Notes: generated by a model not told the origin, from the sequence alone. Counted from the stretch's first letter, positions 6,996 through 16,872 are shown. The stretch: 17,326 nt of DNA from an uncultured Peptococcaceae bacterium (GCA_900553245.1 USCP01000019.1:1-17326); one strand, 5' to 3'. A program made the numbers and translations.

Positions 6996-8339
6996 CTACT
7001 CAATTTGCCCGCTCACCCAGGACATCAGTACTGATTTTGTATTCATATCGGGGTGTTCCAGTACTTGCTCCAAGGCTTTGTGAAGCATATTACCAATATG
7101 TCGACCATTTAACCCCAACGCCTTCATATCTTCACCGCCGACGGCAAGGTCTTTAATTTGATAGCAATCGCCCCGAGCAATAATTTCATCCATAAGCATT
7201 TCAATCTGCCCAAACAAATCAATAAATTGTGCTCGTTGAAATGGAAAATCGTGCGCCATTAAATCGGCCACCTTCACCTTTATGAGACGGCGTAATTGTT
7301 TTTCACCCATTTTTGACAAATGACGGCGGATATTCACTGTTTCAGGCAAAAGGATATCATTATGATGCTTAATAAGCTCTACTACATCTTTACGTGTCAC
7401 ATTATCATATTTCAAATCACGCAATACTTTATTGGCAATGTCCGCACTCACTGCCGCATGATTGACAAAATCATCATATCCTTTTTCTATATTTTCAAAC
7501 CAAGTAAACGGTTTTCCAATATCGTGAAGTAGCATGGTAAGACGCAAAACCAAATCCGGTTCAATCACCCCCACCGATAATAAGGAGTGTTCAAAAACAT
7601 CCAAAAAGTGATGCCCTCCGTTTTGCTCAAATGCAACGGTATGACACATCATCGGTAGCATATAAGGATACATCCCTACATTATATAAATCCTGCAATCC
7701 CCGCGCCGGATGCTGTGCCAATAAAATTTTATTAAGTTCCACTTGTATCCGTTCTTTAGAAATATGTTTCATTAAATGGCTCAGCGCCACCGCAGCTTGA
7801 TAGGTTTCCGCATCATAATCAAAATCAAGGACTGTGGCAAAACGCACCATACGAAGCATTCTCAAGCCATCTTCATTAAAACGTTTATACGGATCGCCGA
7901 CTGCTCTAATCACACGTTGCTTTAAATCCTCTTTTCCATGAAAAAGATCAATCAAGCCCTTTTCCGGATGCCACGCCATCGCATTAATGGTAAAATCCCG
8001 TCTGCTCAAATCTTCTTTTAATTCTGCGGTAAATGACACACTTTTCGGATGACGATGGTCCACGTAATCACCGTCAATACGAAATGTCGTCACTTCATAG
8101 GCACCGTCACGCTCTAAAATAGTAATGGTACCGTGTTGCAAACCGGTAGGAATCACGCGCATATCTTTAAATATTTCCAGCATATCTTCTACATGAGCAG
8201 ACGTGCAAATATCCCAATCACTTGGCGTTTTATTCATAAGTGAGTCTCGTACGCAGCCACCCACAATATAAGCCTCATACCCAGCAGAGTTGAGCCGTTG
8301 AATAATATGTTTTGCGCCTTTTGGAATGATAATTTTCAT
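6996..8339 (-). CDS. cca: CCA-adding enzyme (tRNA nucleotidyltransferase), class II
   Basis: Adds or repairs the 3' CCA end of tRNAs, using CTP and ATP without a template. The protein is 447 aa. The nucleotidyltransferase head has GGCVRD (27-32), the metal-binding D41-W-D43, and RRDFTINAMA (113-122), which is the class II poly(A) polymerase/CCA signature. The neck and body follow, with an HD-domain motif LLHDIGKP around residues 270-277. Such HD-bearing forms sit between classical CCA-adding enzymes and tRNA nucleotidyltransferases with phosphohydrolase activity. It begins 4 nt after the stop of the rluA-like gene with only a weak ribosome binding site, pointing to coupled translation at the end of the operon. 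The enzyme has an evident substrate here: the ssrA gene at the right edge does not encode its own CCA. The poly(A) polymerase paralogue is an alternative but less likely. Confidence 0.93.
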   Translation of the reverse strand: MKIIIPKGAKHIIQRLNSAGYEAYIVGGCVRDSLMNKTPSDWDICTSAHVEDMLEIFKDMRVIPTGLQHGTITILERDGAYEVTTFRIDGDYVDHRHPKSVSFTAELKEDLSRRDFTINAMAWHPEKGLIDLFHGKEDLKQRVIRAVGDPYKRFNEDGLRMLRMVRFATVLDFDYDAETYQAAVALSHLMKHISKERIQVELNKILLAQHPARGLQDLYNVGMYPYMLPMMCHTVAFEQNGGHHFLDVFEHSLLSVGVIEPDLVLRLTMLLHDIGKPFTWFENIEKGYDDFVNHAAVSADIANKVLRDLKYDNVTRKDVVELIKHHNDILLPETVNIRRHLSKMGEKQLRRLIKVKVADLMAHDFPFQRAQFIDLFGQIEMLMDEIIARGDCYQIKDLAVGGEDMKALGLNGRHIGNMLHKALEQVLEHPDMNTKSVLMSWVSGQIE

Positions 8340-8343
8340 GCTT

Positions 8344-9276
8344 TCATCTCATTTCTGATAAATCAACTTGTAGCTCTTGATTTTTTATTTCCTCCGGTTC
8401 ATCACCATAAGAATGCATCCCCAAGAAATGATGCATTATCTCTCCGGTCTGAGGATGACAGTATGTAAGCGCCGCTGCATGTAGCAGTGGTCGTTTCGCT
8501 CGAATAGCAGGACCGCCGTATGTCACATCGCCCACTAAAGGATGTCCTTGATGAGAAAGATGAACACGGATTTGATGGCGTCTGCCAGTATCAATACGCA
8601 CCCATACAGCTGTTGCTTGTAGTCGTTGATCATAATAAAGCGGTGTTGCTAAAGTGCTACACGTTTTTCCGCCTTCGCCCACATAAAACAACGGGCCAAT
8701 CCTATGTCGTACAGAGAAGGCACATTCGCAAATATGCCCTTGTAAATGCACCGGCTCAAGCATTCTACCATATGCAAAACACTGGTAGTATTTTTTTGCA
8801 CGATTTTTACTCAATTGACCGGCCGCATAACTATTTTTTGCCAATAGCACCAATCCACTTGTCCCAATATCCAAACGACTGACAGGGTGATAAATACAGG
8901 CCTCGCCATTGGCTTCTAGATGCGCCAGAACAGCGCCGGCAAGCGAACCCCGTTCGCCACGTCGACGCGGAAACATCGTTACACCTGGCGGCTTATCTAC
9001 CACAAGCACCATATCATCCTCATAGACGACCGTCAATGGTATATCTTCATGGATAATGTCACTATCTTTCTCAGAAGGTGCCATAGCGAGAGAAATCTCA
9101 TCTCCGGATTCTACCACATAACGCACTGTGTGACGGCTGCCATTGACTAAAATTCCCGTAGGATGGGCCTTCAACCGTTTCAAAAGACGCTTCGATATAT
9201 CCATACGTGCTTTTATGACATCCTTCAATAACTTTCCTGCATCTGTTTCGTCAGCATGATAATAAATGCGGCTCAT
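8344..9276 (-). CDS. RluA-family pseudouridine synthase
   Basis: RNA pseudouridine synthase of 310 aa, in the family that includes RluA, RluC, RluD and the Bacillus YlyB/YhcT/YjbO types. An N-terminal S4-like domain (about 14-62, with ILVNG) precedes the catalytic domain, where SRLDIGTSGLVLLAKN carries the catalytic Asp136. The usual His before Arg-Leu-Asp is Ser133 here. The C-terminal RRHQIRVHL and GHPLVGD motifs are intact. The target (23S rRNA or tRNA) cannot be decided, so no symbol is given. The ATG overlaps the sbcC stop as ATGA, and GAGGTG lies 7 nt upstream inside sbcC, so the two genes are translationally coupled. With cca just downstream it forms an RNA-maturation pair at the tail of the sbcCD operon. 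Confidence 0.93.
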   Translation of the reverse strand: MSRIYYHADETDAGKLLKDVIKARMDISKRLLKRLKAHPTGILVNGSRHTVRYVVESGDEISLAMAPSEKDSDIIHEDIPLTVVYEDDMVLVVDKPPGVTMFPRRRGERGSLAGAVLAHLEANGEACIYHPVSRLDIGTSGLVLLAKNSYAAGQLSKNRAKKYYQCFAYGRMLEPVHLQGHICECAFSVRHRIGPLFYVGEGGKTCSTLATPLYYDQRLQATAVWVRIDTGRRHQIRVHLSHQGHPLVGDVTYGGPAIRAKRPLLHAAALTYCHPQTGEIMHHFLGMHSYGDEPEEIKNQELQVDLSEMR

Positions 9277-12200
9277 TCGCGCACCTCAAAATGAGCATGA
9301 CTTCCACGTTTTCCGCTGGTCACCACTAAATGTGCCGGAATCCGCTCTTTAAGCTCGGCAACGTGAGAAATAACCCCCACTAATCGTCCACTATCCTGAA
9401 GCTGTAACAAGGTTTCTACGGTATCATCTAAAGATTCATCGTCAAGTGTTCCAAAGCCCTCGTCAATAAAGATAGTCGAAAGCTCTACCCCACCACTTTC
9501 ACCTGTCACCACATCGGCAAGTCCTAACGCCAAAGATAGGGATGCTTTAAAACTTTCACCACCGGATAATGTTGCCACATCACGCGCGCGCCCTGTATAT
9601 TGATCCATCACATCCAAATCAAGGCCAGCCTGCTTTCGCCCATCGCGTACCGATTCTTTTCGGCGGAAAGAATAGCGACCGTGGGTCATACGTGCTAACC
9701 GCGCATTGGCATGTTCGAGCATACTCTCAAAATAATAAGCTTGCGCAAAAATTTCAAAACGCATATTAAAACGGTTTTTTCCGTCAAGTACATCACGCAG
9801 TTGCCCCAAAATAGCATAATCATTTTCCAACGCCTTAAACTGAGTCAGCAGATTTTGAATGTCCTTCATAATGCTCGCATTACTTTTGCAACGTGCTTTT
9901 TGCTCAGACAACAAGGTATTTGCTTCTTCCACCTTTGCCTGCCACATTTTGCACTCTGCCTCTAAGGCGTGCAAATCAACTAAGGTCTTTTGTTCCTGTA
10001 AGCGTTCCTCCAACATTCGGCAAGTCGTGACAGCTTGTGTCCATGCTTGGTTATAACGTTCGATTTCTTGCTGTAACAAGTTTTTTTCTGCCATATCCTT
10101 TTTGGCGGCGAAATAACATCTATCGTCGGAAAACACCGCCTCCCTTGCTTCTGTGAAAGTGCCTTCAAGGGTCTTTACCGTATGTTCATGATTTATAAGA
10201 TGCGCTTTCTTTTCAGCCAAGGCACTTTCCGCAGAGGCTTGGTCGATTAGCAATCTTGCATGCGCTTCCTGTGCTTCATTGAAAGCATCATCGGCACGTT
10301 GGTGCTGCTGTTTGATGGCTTCGATGGAATCCGATAAGCTTGTGATTTCTTCATCACCGGAAAATCCTTCAGCAACCTCAAGCGCTTGGACTTCCGCACG
10401 CGTTTGTTCCAACATCCCTTGCGCTTGTCCAGCTTGGGTCGCTGCCTCGGTGTATTCCTGTTGTAAGGTCGCTTGCTCTTGTTTTAAGGTAGCAAGTTTA
10501 CTGCCCTGTGCTTCATAGGTGACTAATTCTTGAGCCACGGCATCGACCTCTTGCTTTAATTGTTCATACTGCTGTTTATTTTGAACGCCTCGTTCTTTGA
10601 GAACGTTTTGATAGCGCTGTACCTCATCGATATCTTCCAAATCGGCATTGAGGACATGAAGTTCTTCCATATCACGTTGAAGCAAGGATTTGAGTTGTTC
10701 GGTAGACGCTTGGGCACGCAGATAATCTTTTTGCGCTTCGTCGCGTGCAACAAGTAACGCATCTTCTTCAGCATGCGCACCACTGCCCTGCGCAAGATTC
10801 GGATGATGAATTGCCCCGCAAACCGGACATGGCATGCCATCCTCCAAGCCCACCGCTAACAAAGCGGCTTCATGCTGACGATTCTTTTCTCGTGCTTCTT
10901 GAAGGGCTTCCTCTTTCTGTGCTAAAACAGCCTCCGCCTTCGCCTCATCTTTCAAAGCTGTTTGTAAACGTTTGTAACGTTCCAGTGCCGTCGCAGTCGA
11001 TTTAAAATTCACACGGTCTTCCTGCAAGGTTTGCTTCAACTGTACAAGCAACACTTGCTTCTTGGAATGTGCTGTTTGTAAGCCTTGCTGCTTCTCAACA
11101 GCTTCTTCTGCACCTTTCACCTTTTCCGAAAGGCGATTGAGTGCCTCTTGAGCCACGCATTGCTTTTTTTGCATATCTTGAGCAGTGCGCTGTGCTATCG
11201 CTAAATCTGCTTTCTTTTTCATATATTGTTGCAAATGCGCCAGTTTGTTAGATAATTCCGGTACCTTTTGGAAAGCCTTATCCGCCTCCTGCTTTTCCAA
11301 CAACGCTTTTTGATGGCGTTCTTTAACCACCTTGCTTTGTTCATTCAAACGCTGACAGTCCGCTTCCGTATCCGTCAGCGCCTGTTGTAATACATTAAGC
11401 TGGCTCTTTGCCTCCAAAAAACGGTCTTCCTTGACTGCTACGGCTTCGGCTTTCTCTGCTTCTTTGATGCGTTCCTTCATGACACGGATGGCATCACCGC
11501 GTTGTTCAAGGACCGCCTTTTGCGCAACCGCATCCTGCCATAAACGTACATCTTCGTTGTGCTGCTTTTGCGTGTTGAACGCATCAATGGCCATTTTATA
11601 CGCCACATCGGCTTTCTGAACCTTTTCAGTAAAATCGGCAATTTTGTTTTCTTCATCCTTGACGGTGCAATCCAAACATGCCACCTCTTCGTCAGATGGA
11701 AATTCTCCGTAGGTAAGCACTTTATCTGTCTTCAACATTGCACATTGTGCCTGATATTGCATCCGCACGCGCTCATAATCACCACTCATCTTACTCACAC
11801 GCCCTTTTAAACGCTGTAATGCAAGATCATATAGACTGGTATTAAAAATATTGCGCAATAACTCGCTTTTCTCCTTCGTTCCGGAAATCAAAAATTCTTG
11901 AAACGCGCCTTGTGGTAGCATCACAATTTTTTTAAACTGCTCCTCTTCCAAACCAATAAGCTCAACAATTTTCGTATCAACTTCGGAGATTTTTGTCAGT
12001 GGCAAGAAATCCGTATGTCCTACGCATTCAAGAACCACCTCTTGGCCGACTTCCCTTCGCCCATCACCACGTTTTTTTGCTACCCACTGTTTTGGTTGAC
12101 GACGAATACGGTATTGTTTGTTCCCAATCTCAAAAATAAATTCTACAAAAGTTAGAATGTCGTCATCCGGCTTCAGAAAATCACAGCGCAAACTGGCTGG

Positions 12201-12386
12201 ATCCATCCCTTTTTTACTCAATTTACCATAAAGTGCATAGAGTATAGCCTCAAACACCGTTGTTTTCCCAGCCCCAGTTGGGCCGGTAATCACAAACAGA
12301 CGTTGCAACCCCAACGCATCAAAATTTAACACAGTTTGGTCAGCATAGGGACCAAATGCCGAAATGGTCAATGTAATAGGTCTCAT
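9273..12386 (-). CDS. sbcC: Nuclease SbcCD subunit C (SMC-like ATPase)
   Basis: ATPase subunit of the SbcCD (Mre11-Rad50-like) complex, which opens DNA hairpins and trims blocked double-strand ends at replication forks and palindromes. The protein is 1037 aa, normal for the family. The N-terminal half of the ATPase has Walker A GPTGAGKTT (35-43). Two long, charged coiled-coil arms (about 190-500 and 540-890) flank a zinc hook CPVC at 520-523. The C-terminal half has the signature LSGGE (940-944) and Walker B FIDE (973-976) followed by GFGTLD. The ISHV segment fits the H-loop position. All key residues are present. The start overlaps the sbcD stop in the sequence CTATGAG, a 4-nt ATGA overlap, so the two subunits are coupled. 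Confidence 0.96.
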   Translation of the reverse strand: MRPITLTISAFGPYADQTVLNFDALGLQRLFVITGPTGAGKTTVFEAILYALYGKLSKKGMDPASLRCDFLKPDDDILTFVEFIFEIGNKQYRIRRQPKQWVAKKRGDGRREVGQEVVLECVGHTDFLPLTKISEVDTKIVELIGLEEEQFKKIVMLPQGAFQEFLISGTKEKSELLRNIFNTSLYDLALQRLKGRVSKMSGDYERVRMQYQAQCAMLKTDKVLTYGEFPSDEEVACLDCTVKDEENKIADFTEKVQKADVAYKMAIDAFNTQKQHNEDVRLWQDAVAQKAVLEQRGDAIRVMKERIKEAEKAEAVAVKEDRFLEAKSQLNVLQQALTDTEADCQRLNEQSKVVKERHQKALLEKQEADKAFQKVPELSNKLAHLQQYMKKKADLAIAQRTAQDMQKKQCVAQEALNRLSEKVKGAEEAVEKQQGLQTAHSKKQVLLVQLKQTLQEDRVNFKSTATALERYKRLQTALKDEAKAEAVLAQKEEALQEAREKNRQHEAALLAVGLEDGMPCPVCGAIHHPNLAQGSGAHAEEDALLVARDEAQKDYLRAQASTEQLKSLLQRDMEELHVLNADLEDIDEVQRYQNVLKERGVQNKQQYEQLKQEVDAVAQELVTYEAQGSKLATLKQEQATLQQEYTEAATQAGQAQGMLEQTRAEVQALEVAEGFSGDEEITSLSDSIEAIKQQHQRADDAFNEAQEAHARLLIDQASAESALAEKKAHLINHEHTVKTLEGTFTEAREAVFSDDRCYFAAKKDMAEKNLLQQEIERYNQAWTQAVTTCRMLEERLQEQKTLVDLHALEAECKMWQAKVEEANTLLSEQKARCKSNASIMKDIQNLLTQFKALENDYAILGQLRDVLDGKNRFNMRFEIFAQAYYFESMLEHANARLARMTHGRYSFRRKESVRDGRKQAGLDLDVMDQYTGRARDVATLSGGESFKASLSLALGLADVVTGESGGVELSTIFIDEGFGTLDDESLDDTVETLLQLQDSGRLVGVISHVAELKERIPAHLVVTSGKRGSHAHFEVRE

Positions 12387-13534
12387 AGCTCCTCCTTCTG
12401 CACTTCTTCAAAGATTTCTTGCATGACTGTGCTCATTTCCTTTTCTGGTACTTGTTCAGTTACTTGCTCATAAAAAGTCTCAAATAACGCCAGCGGTGAA
12501 AGTGCTGACTTTTTAGCAATCGGTGCAACCGAATCTGTATTCGCCACCAAAGCAGCTTGACGCTCCAACAGCATGATATTCGGATAACAGCTCTTCAAGC
12601 GTTGCATCGGTTCTATGAGGCTGCCACTGTCTTCCAAAATCACACGTACATAATCCTCTTGATGCGGTTTCACCGCCACCGGCACCTTGAGTAACTCTTC
12701 CAAATGACCTTTGATGGTTACCAACTTATGCGGTGCATCTAATGGAATCGGCGTATACTGAACCATCTGTTTCTCAGAAAGCACCACATCCAACATTACC
12801 TTCTGATGCTTTTCCTCTGAAAAGGAATACTGCATTAAACTTCCGGCATAACGAATGTTTTCACTTCCGGCACGCTGGTGTTGATGCAAGTGCCCCAAAG
12901 CCACATAATCAAACTTCGATAAAGATGCACTTTTCCAATACTCTGTACCGCCAATAGAAAGCACACGCTCAGAGTCACTGGTAACCAATTCATCATCGCC
13001 AGTCACCACACCATGTGCCACCAACACATTACGTGCTTTCTCATCCACCTCTGTATGATTCAGAATCCAGTCCATTGCCTGAACATAGGAGAGTCCCTCC
13101 GTTTCAGGCACTACGGTGTGTAGTACCGCCAAATCCGCATAAGCCATCAGATACACATCGACAGGTCCTTTTTCATCTTCAAAGCGCACCTTTGGAATCG
13201 GCCAAGTAAAGTTTCCCACCAAGTGCAAGCCCACCTTGGCTTGAATGGCATTGGCAAAACCTAGCCGTTCCCCGCCATCATGGTTTCCGCCAATGGCCAA
13301 AATCGGCACCTTTAAATCCAACACCACTTCGGACACAAACTCATCAAACAACGACACCGCTTCAATAGGTGGATTCCGACGATCATATATATCCCCCGCT
13401 AAAATAAGTGCATTAGGTTTTTCTTGAGCAATCAATCTTGTGACCTGTTTTAAAATCACACGTTGATCATCTACCATCGAATAACCGTTTACCTTTTTTC
13501 CGATATGTAAATCTGCCAAATGAAAAAATCTCAT
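12383..13534 (-). CDS. sbcD: Nuclease SbcCD subunit D (Mre11-like exonuclease)
   Basis: Metal-dependent exo/endonuclease subunit that acts with SbcC, 383 aa. The calcineurin-like phosphoesterase motifs are complete: D8-L-H10 in FFHLADLHIG, D48 in LAGDIYDR, GNHD at 83-86, VAHG, and GHLHQHQ for the last metal ligands. The C-terminal part contains the segments that cap the nuclease and bind SbcC. The start at 13534 is preferred over an in-frame upstream ATG at 13612, because MRFFHLADLHIG is the family's usual beginning and GGAGGGG lies 4-5 nt before it. The longer frame would run into the end of the DUF445 gene. It starts 14 nt after the stop of that gene, and its ribosome binding site sits in the gap. 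Confidence 0.96.
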   Translation of the reverse strand: MRFFHLADLHIGKKVNGYSMVDDQRVILKQVTRLIAQEKPNALILAGDIYDRRNPPIEAVSLFDEFVSEVVLDLKVPILAIGGNHDGGERLGFANAIQAKVGLHLVGNFTWPIPKVRFEDEKGPVDVYLMAYADLAVLHTVVPETEGLSYVQAMDWILNHTEVDEKARNVLVAHGVVTGDDELVTSDSERVLSIGGTEYWKSASLSKFDYVALGHLHQHQRAGSENIRYAGSLMQYSFSEEKHQKVMLDVVLSEKQMVQYTPIPLDAPHKLVTIKGHLEELLKVPVAVKPHQEDYVRVILEDSGSLIEPMQRLKSCYPNIMLLERQAALVANTDSVAPIAKKSALSPLALFETFYEQVTEQVPEKEMSTVMQEIFEEVQKEEL

Positions 13535-13548
13535 AGGCCCCTCCTTTT

Positions 13549-16500
13549 TTACATTCCACCAAGTATCATAGAGATGATTGTTGCCGGTATTGCTACGACA
13601 GCCCCTAACCATCCCATCCGTTCTACACGTGTAAAGTAAGGCTGCGCAATATCACGTACCATCACTTCAAGCTCTTGTGGCGATAATGCACAAATTCTGT
13701 CATAGGTGAGCGTCGGAATATCAATCATCATCATAAGCACGCGCCCCCGTTGACCAATAGTCTGCCAAAAAGTTGGAGCAACATCACGCCACAAACCTTG
13801 TGTACATGTAATCACACTGTTTTTCTCAATATGAGACCAACGAAAGATCTCATCACACCAAGCCCAAAAACGCAACTCGGAAAGTGATAGCATCTCCGCA
13901 ATAGATACATCACAAAAAGCCTCTTTACGCGCTATATCGAGCACCGGCGACAAGCGCTCTGCCAAAAGCGCCCACTTTATGTGGGAAGTCATTTTCATTT
14001 CTTGCAAGTACTGCGCTCCAACTTCCAATATAGGTGCAACCACAACACTTACATCCTTTGTTAGGGCATCAAGATAAGAATTTGGCCATTTTTCAATATG
14101 AACCAATAAGTTCAATATATGGCGATGCACCCAATCTGCCTGAATCCCCTGACTCCATTGCGCCAGCCATTGCCCTTGTGCCTCCGAAATTGTAACACCA
14201 CAGTCCATCAAATGACGGCCTGCAAATTGCGCCATGGCCCAGCGTTTCAATTGCATCTGCACCTGTTCCTCACGCTGAGCAAGATAATCCGGCAATTGAT
14301 GCTCAATAAAATAGGCTACCACGCGCTCAATTTGTCGATCACCACTCGCCATACGATAGGCCAATTGAAGTGGGAAAGACAGTTTTTTTGAAATATAATC
14401 ACCTAAAGCGCCTGCAATCTCATGCGTATAACGGAGTAAGCGGCTCGATAAATCTTGATAAATCGGCAAAATATGTTGCCATGCTTTTTCATAGACCGCC
14501 TCATTCTTAGGCAAATACCAATGTTGAAGCACCCCATTGCCCAGCGCTACCCATCGTTCTTCCGATAAGCCATGAAGTGTTTTTGTGATTTTATCGGACC
14601 ATACACGTTCATTTGCCTCTGCCATTGCGACCTTACAAATGCCACGATGCAGCCATTGAAAACGAACAGCCACATTTCCAACTGTGCGGTGATTTAAATA
14701 ACACTGAATACCCGTTGTTGCCAACTTTTGCATTAAACCAACCATCTGCGCTTCTGAAAAAAGCCCTCTGCAAAGCCGCTGCGGTAGCTGCGTAGAAACC
14801 ATTTCCACCAACGGACGCACTACATGCTCACGATTTTGCTCCATTAAATGAAGCCCGTAACGCAAAATCTCATCGTCATGTTGTCCAATGCGTTCCGATA
14901 CACGTGCCACCTGCTGCATCCAAATCTCTTCATTGATAATATAGTTTTCTGCCATACTTTTCATTTTATTGGCAAAACGGGTTTGGTTTTTGCTAATAAG
15001 CCCTTGTAACCCCAATGTTTTCTTATATGGCCAAAATAGCCCCTTAACTGCCATCACATTGGTCCCATACCCCACCGCCCCGTACATCCCGGAGCGTGCT
15101 GCTAAAACGAGTGCAAGCTGTTCTTGGTCCACAGATCCCCCTGAAGCCTGCATAGCCGCACCAGTCGCGACGCCGGCAATGGCACCGATTCCTCCGCCAA
15201 GATAAGCAAGTGGGCGCATTTCACGACCAATCATATCAAGCACCACTTCGCGAATTTCTTCATGCGTCAGTGCTTCCAATTGTTCTTGAGTGAGCCCTGC
15301 CAAAAAATCACGCAACTGACCAAAAAACAGCCCGCGCAAACTGTCTGCCATCTGTTCATAGGGTAGCAAGCCTTGCAAGTAATCAACAAAACGCCCGATT
15401 GGGGTATCGAAAATCTCATCGACAACTTTATAAAGGAGTGCTTTCACGGATTTTTCATTCACATCCAAGCCCAAAAGCCAAGCTTTGCCTTCGCTATGCC
15501 ACCAATCACACAAATAATCCACCGCCTGCGCTTGACGCTTTTCATTAAAGAATAAGGCTTCAAAAGATTGCTCTATCAGATGTTCCTTATATTTTTCAAG
15601 GAAGTCCCGCATATTTTCCGCCGTGATGGATTGACGAAGCCATGCAAACGCCATCGAAACCATGCTCTTCAAAACAATACGATGCACTGAATTTCCTTGC
15701 GCCGGCATATCTAAATAAGCATCTGCCATCTTCACCGCCCACGCACGTCCTGCTTGATAATACGCATGCACCTTTCGAACAGCATCCTCGTCATCCAAAT
15801 CCAAGCGACGCCATTCATCAATTTGTTTCATAATTAAACCGCACAAAACGTCAGCAACGCGTGTGCATAATGCATTATTTTCGTCGGCTTGAATGAGCGT
15901 ATCATATAACCTTGTCAGCCAATCTCTGCCACTCGCATCAGGTGCAAAAAACTTCTGAACATAGCCACTCGCCACCGATAAAATCATATTTCCATCAGTG
16001 TTACATGCCTCAATGCTATCAAGCACCATTTGTTCCAACCATTGACGATCGGCTTGAAGCATCGGATAAAAGACGTCTACAAACGCCGGTAAATGGGCTT
16101 CAAGCACCTGTGGCAACACTCGCGCCGCAAAAACATAAAGCTGCTCCAAAAAATGCGTATAGCGTTCTTTAAAATTCACCTGTTGTTCAGACGCCGAAAA
16201 GTCTATCCCCAAATACACCTCTACCTTCTGCACAAGAATTTCCCCATCGACAGAAAGCAGCGCCTTGACAGACTGTATCTTCTCGTCCTCTGTTGAGGCT
16301 GTTTCGTTTGCCAAGGCATGCAAGATTTGTTCCTGTTGCTCGGTTAACCACGTCTGCCAAGCATCGTCATCCATAGACTCAAATGCCACAAAACCTTCTT
16401 CCAGAACAGCTGCTAACCCCAAATCCTTGATAGATAGTGTCGCAACATGTTGGATTGCCTGAGACAACGCTTGCTTAAAGTCTTCACTCTGCACCCACGT

Positions 16501-16794
16501 GTCAAAATGCGCATGCACCAACGCCGCATCCAGCCTTGCCTCAGAAATAGCAGCCTCTGCAATATGCCCCTTCAAAATTCCCTGCAAAGCGCCATTTTCA
16601 TCAAATACAGACAGTCTTTTCTCCAAAAGGGCACCGGGCAGTGCCTCATTAAAAATTGCATGGACGAATTCATCAAAAAACGCTACCATCTCCGGACGCT
16701 CACGCAATAAATCTATTGTATCCGCATCAATAATATTGTCCTTTAACACCTGAACAATCAACGAAGTAAATTGTTCACGCTCACGCACCACCAT
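13549..16794 (-). CDS. Long DUF445/UPF0754-type membrane protein with internal domain duplication (N-terminus possibly disrupted)
   Basis: Protein of 1081 aa as read from the ATG at 16794. DUF445 proteins (such as Bacillus YheB) are usually about 380-450 aa, with a membrane segment at each end around a long helical part; their function is poorly known. Here the family's C-terminal pattern appears twice: LTHEEIREVV through LAYLGGGIGAIAG (509-548), and LSPQELEVMV through RMGWLGAVVAIP to the end (1037-1081). The N-terminal pattern G-Y-G-T-N-V-M-A-V-K followed by LFWP (575-589), then GLISKN, starts the second copy. So the protein looks like two DUF445 units in tandem joined at about 550-570. The regions between are helical and charged. 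The ribosome binding site AAGGGA touches the ATG and is better spaced for the GTG at codon 3 (16788). A first-copy N-terminal signature lies upstream in frame beyond a TAG. It heads the operon with sbcD, sbcC, an rluA-like gene and cca. Confidence 0.85.
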   Translation of the reverse strand: MVVREREQFTSLIVQVLKDNIIDADTIDLLRERPEMVAFFDEFVHAIFNEALPGALLEKRLSVFDENGALQGILKGHIAEAAISEARLDAALVHAHFDTWVQSEDFKQALSQAIQHVATLSIKDLGLAAVLEEGFVAFESMDDDAWQTWLTEQQEQILHALANETASTEDEKIQSVKALLSVDGEILVQKVEVYLGIDFSASEQQVNFKERYTHFLEQLYVFAARVLPQVLEAHLPAFVDVFYPMLQADRQWLEQMVLDSIEACNTDGNMILSVASGYVQKFFAPDASGRDWLTRLYDTLIQADENNALCTRVADVLCGLIMKQIDEWRRLDLDDEDAVRKVHAYYQAGRAWAVKMADAYLDMPAQGNSVHRIVLKSMVSMAFAWLRQSITAENMRDFLEKYKEHLIEQSFEALFFNEKRQAQAVDYLCDWWHSEGKAWLLGLDVNEKSVKALLYKVVDEIFDTPIGRFVDYLQGLLPYEQMADSLRGLFFGQLRDFLAGLTQEQLEALTHEEIREVVLDMIGREMRPLAYLGGGIGAIAGVATGAAMQASGGSVDQEQLALVLAARSGMYGAVGYGTNVMAVKGLFWPYKKTLGLQGLISKNQTRFANKMKSMAENYIINEEIWMQQVARVSERIGQHDDEILRYGLHLMEQNREHVVRPLVEMVSTQLPQRLCRGLFSEAQMVGLMQKLATTGIQCYLNHRTVGNVAVRFQWLHRGICKVAMAEANERVWSDKITKTLHGLSEERWVALGNGVLQHWYLPKNEAVYEKAWQHILPIYQDLSSRLLRYTHEIAGALGDYISKKLSFPLQLAYRMASGDRQIERVVAYFIEHQLPDYLAQREEQVQMQLKRWAMAQFAGRHLMDCGVTISEAQGQWLAQWSQGIQADWVHRHILNLLVHIEKWPNSYLDALTKDVSVVVAPILEVGAQYLQEMKMTSHIKWALLAERLSPVLDIARKEAFCDVSIAEMLSLSELRFWAWCDEIFRWSHIEKNSVITCTQGLWRDVAPTFWQTIGQRGRVLMMMIDIPTLTYDRICALSPQELEVMVRDIAQPYFTRVERMGWLGAVVAIPATIISMILGGM

Positions 16795-16872
16795 TCCCTT
16801 TTCAGAAAATAATTGACGAATGGCAATGTCATTTGTAAACTATCCGGTCACCGCACCCAGAATATTTTCAAT
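16795..16872 (-). other. In-frame upstream coding remnant of the DUF445 gene, interrupted by TAG
   Basis: Read in the frame of the DUF445 gene, this stretch encodes IENILGAVTG, then TAG at 16840-16842, then FTNDIAIRQLFSEKG leading into the called ATG. A DUF445 N-terminus has a small hydrophobic segment, then G-Y-x-T-N-x-x-A-I-K-x-L-F, as seen in the second copy (GYGTNVMAVKGLF, 575-587). Everything matches except that TAG stands where Tyr is expected (TAT or TAC), and codon ATT at 16872 stands where an ATG would fit. The next in-frame stop upstream is TAG at 16879-16881. So the segment looks like real former or recoded coding sequence. Sequencing error is an alternative. Confidence 0.6.

Noticed and set aside
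16840..16842. UAG decoded as pyrrolysine
   Set aside because: There is no pyl gene in view and the expected residue by alignment is Tyr. Mutation, error or ordinary suppression is simpler.
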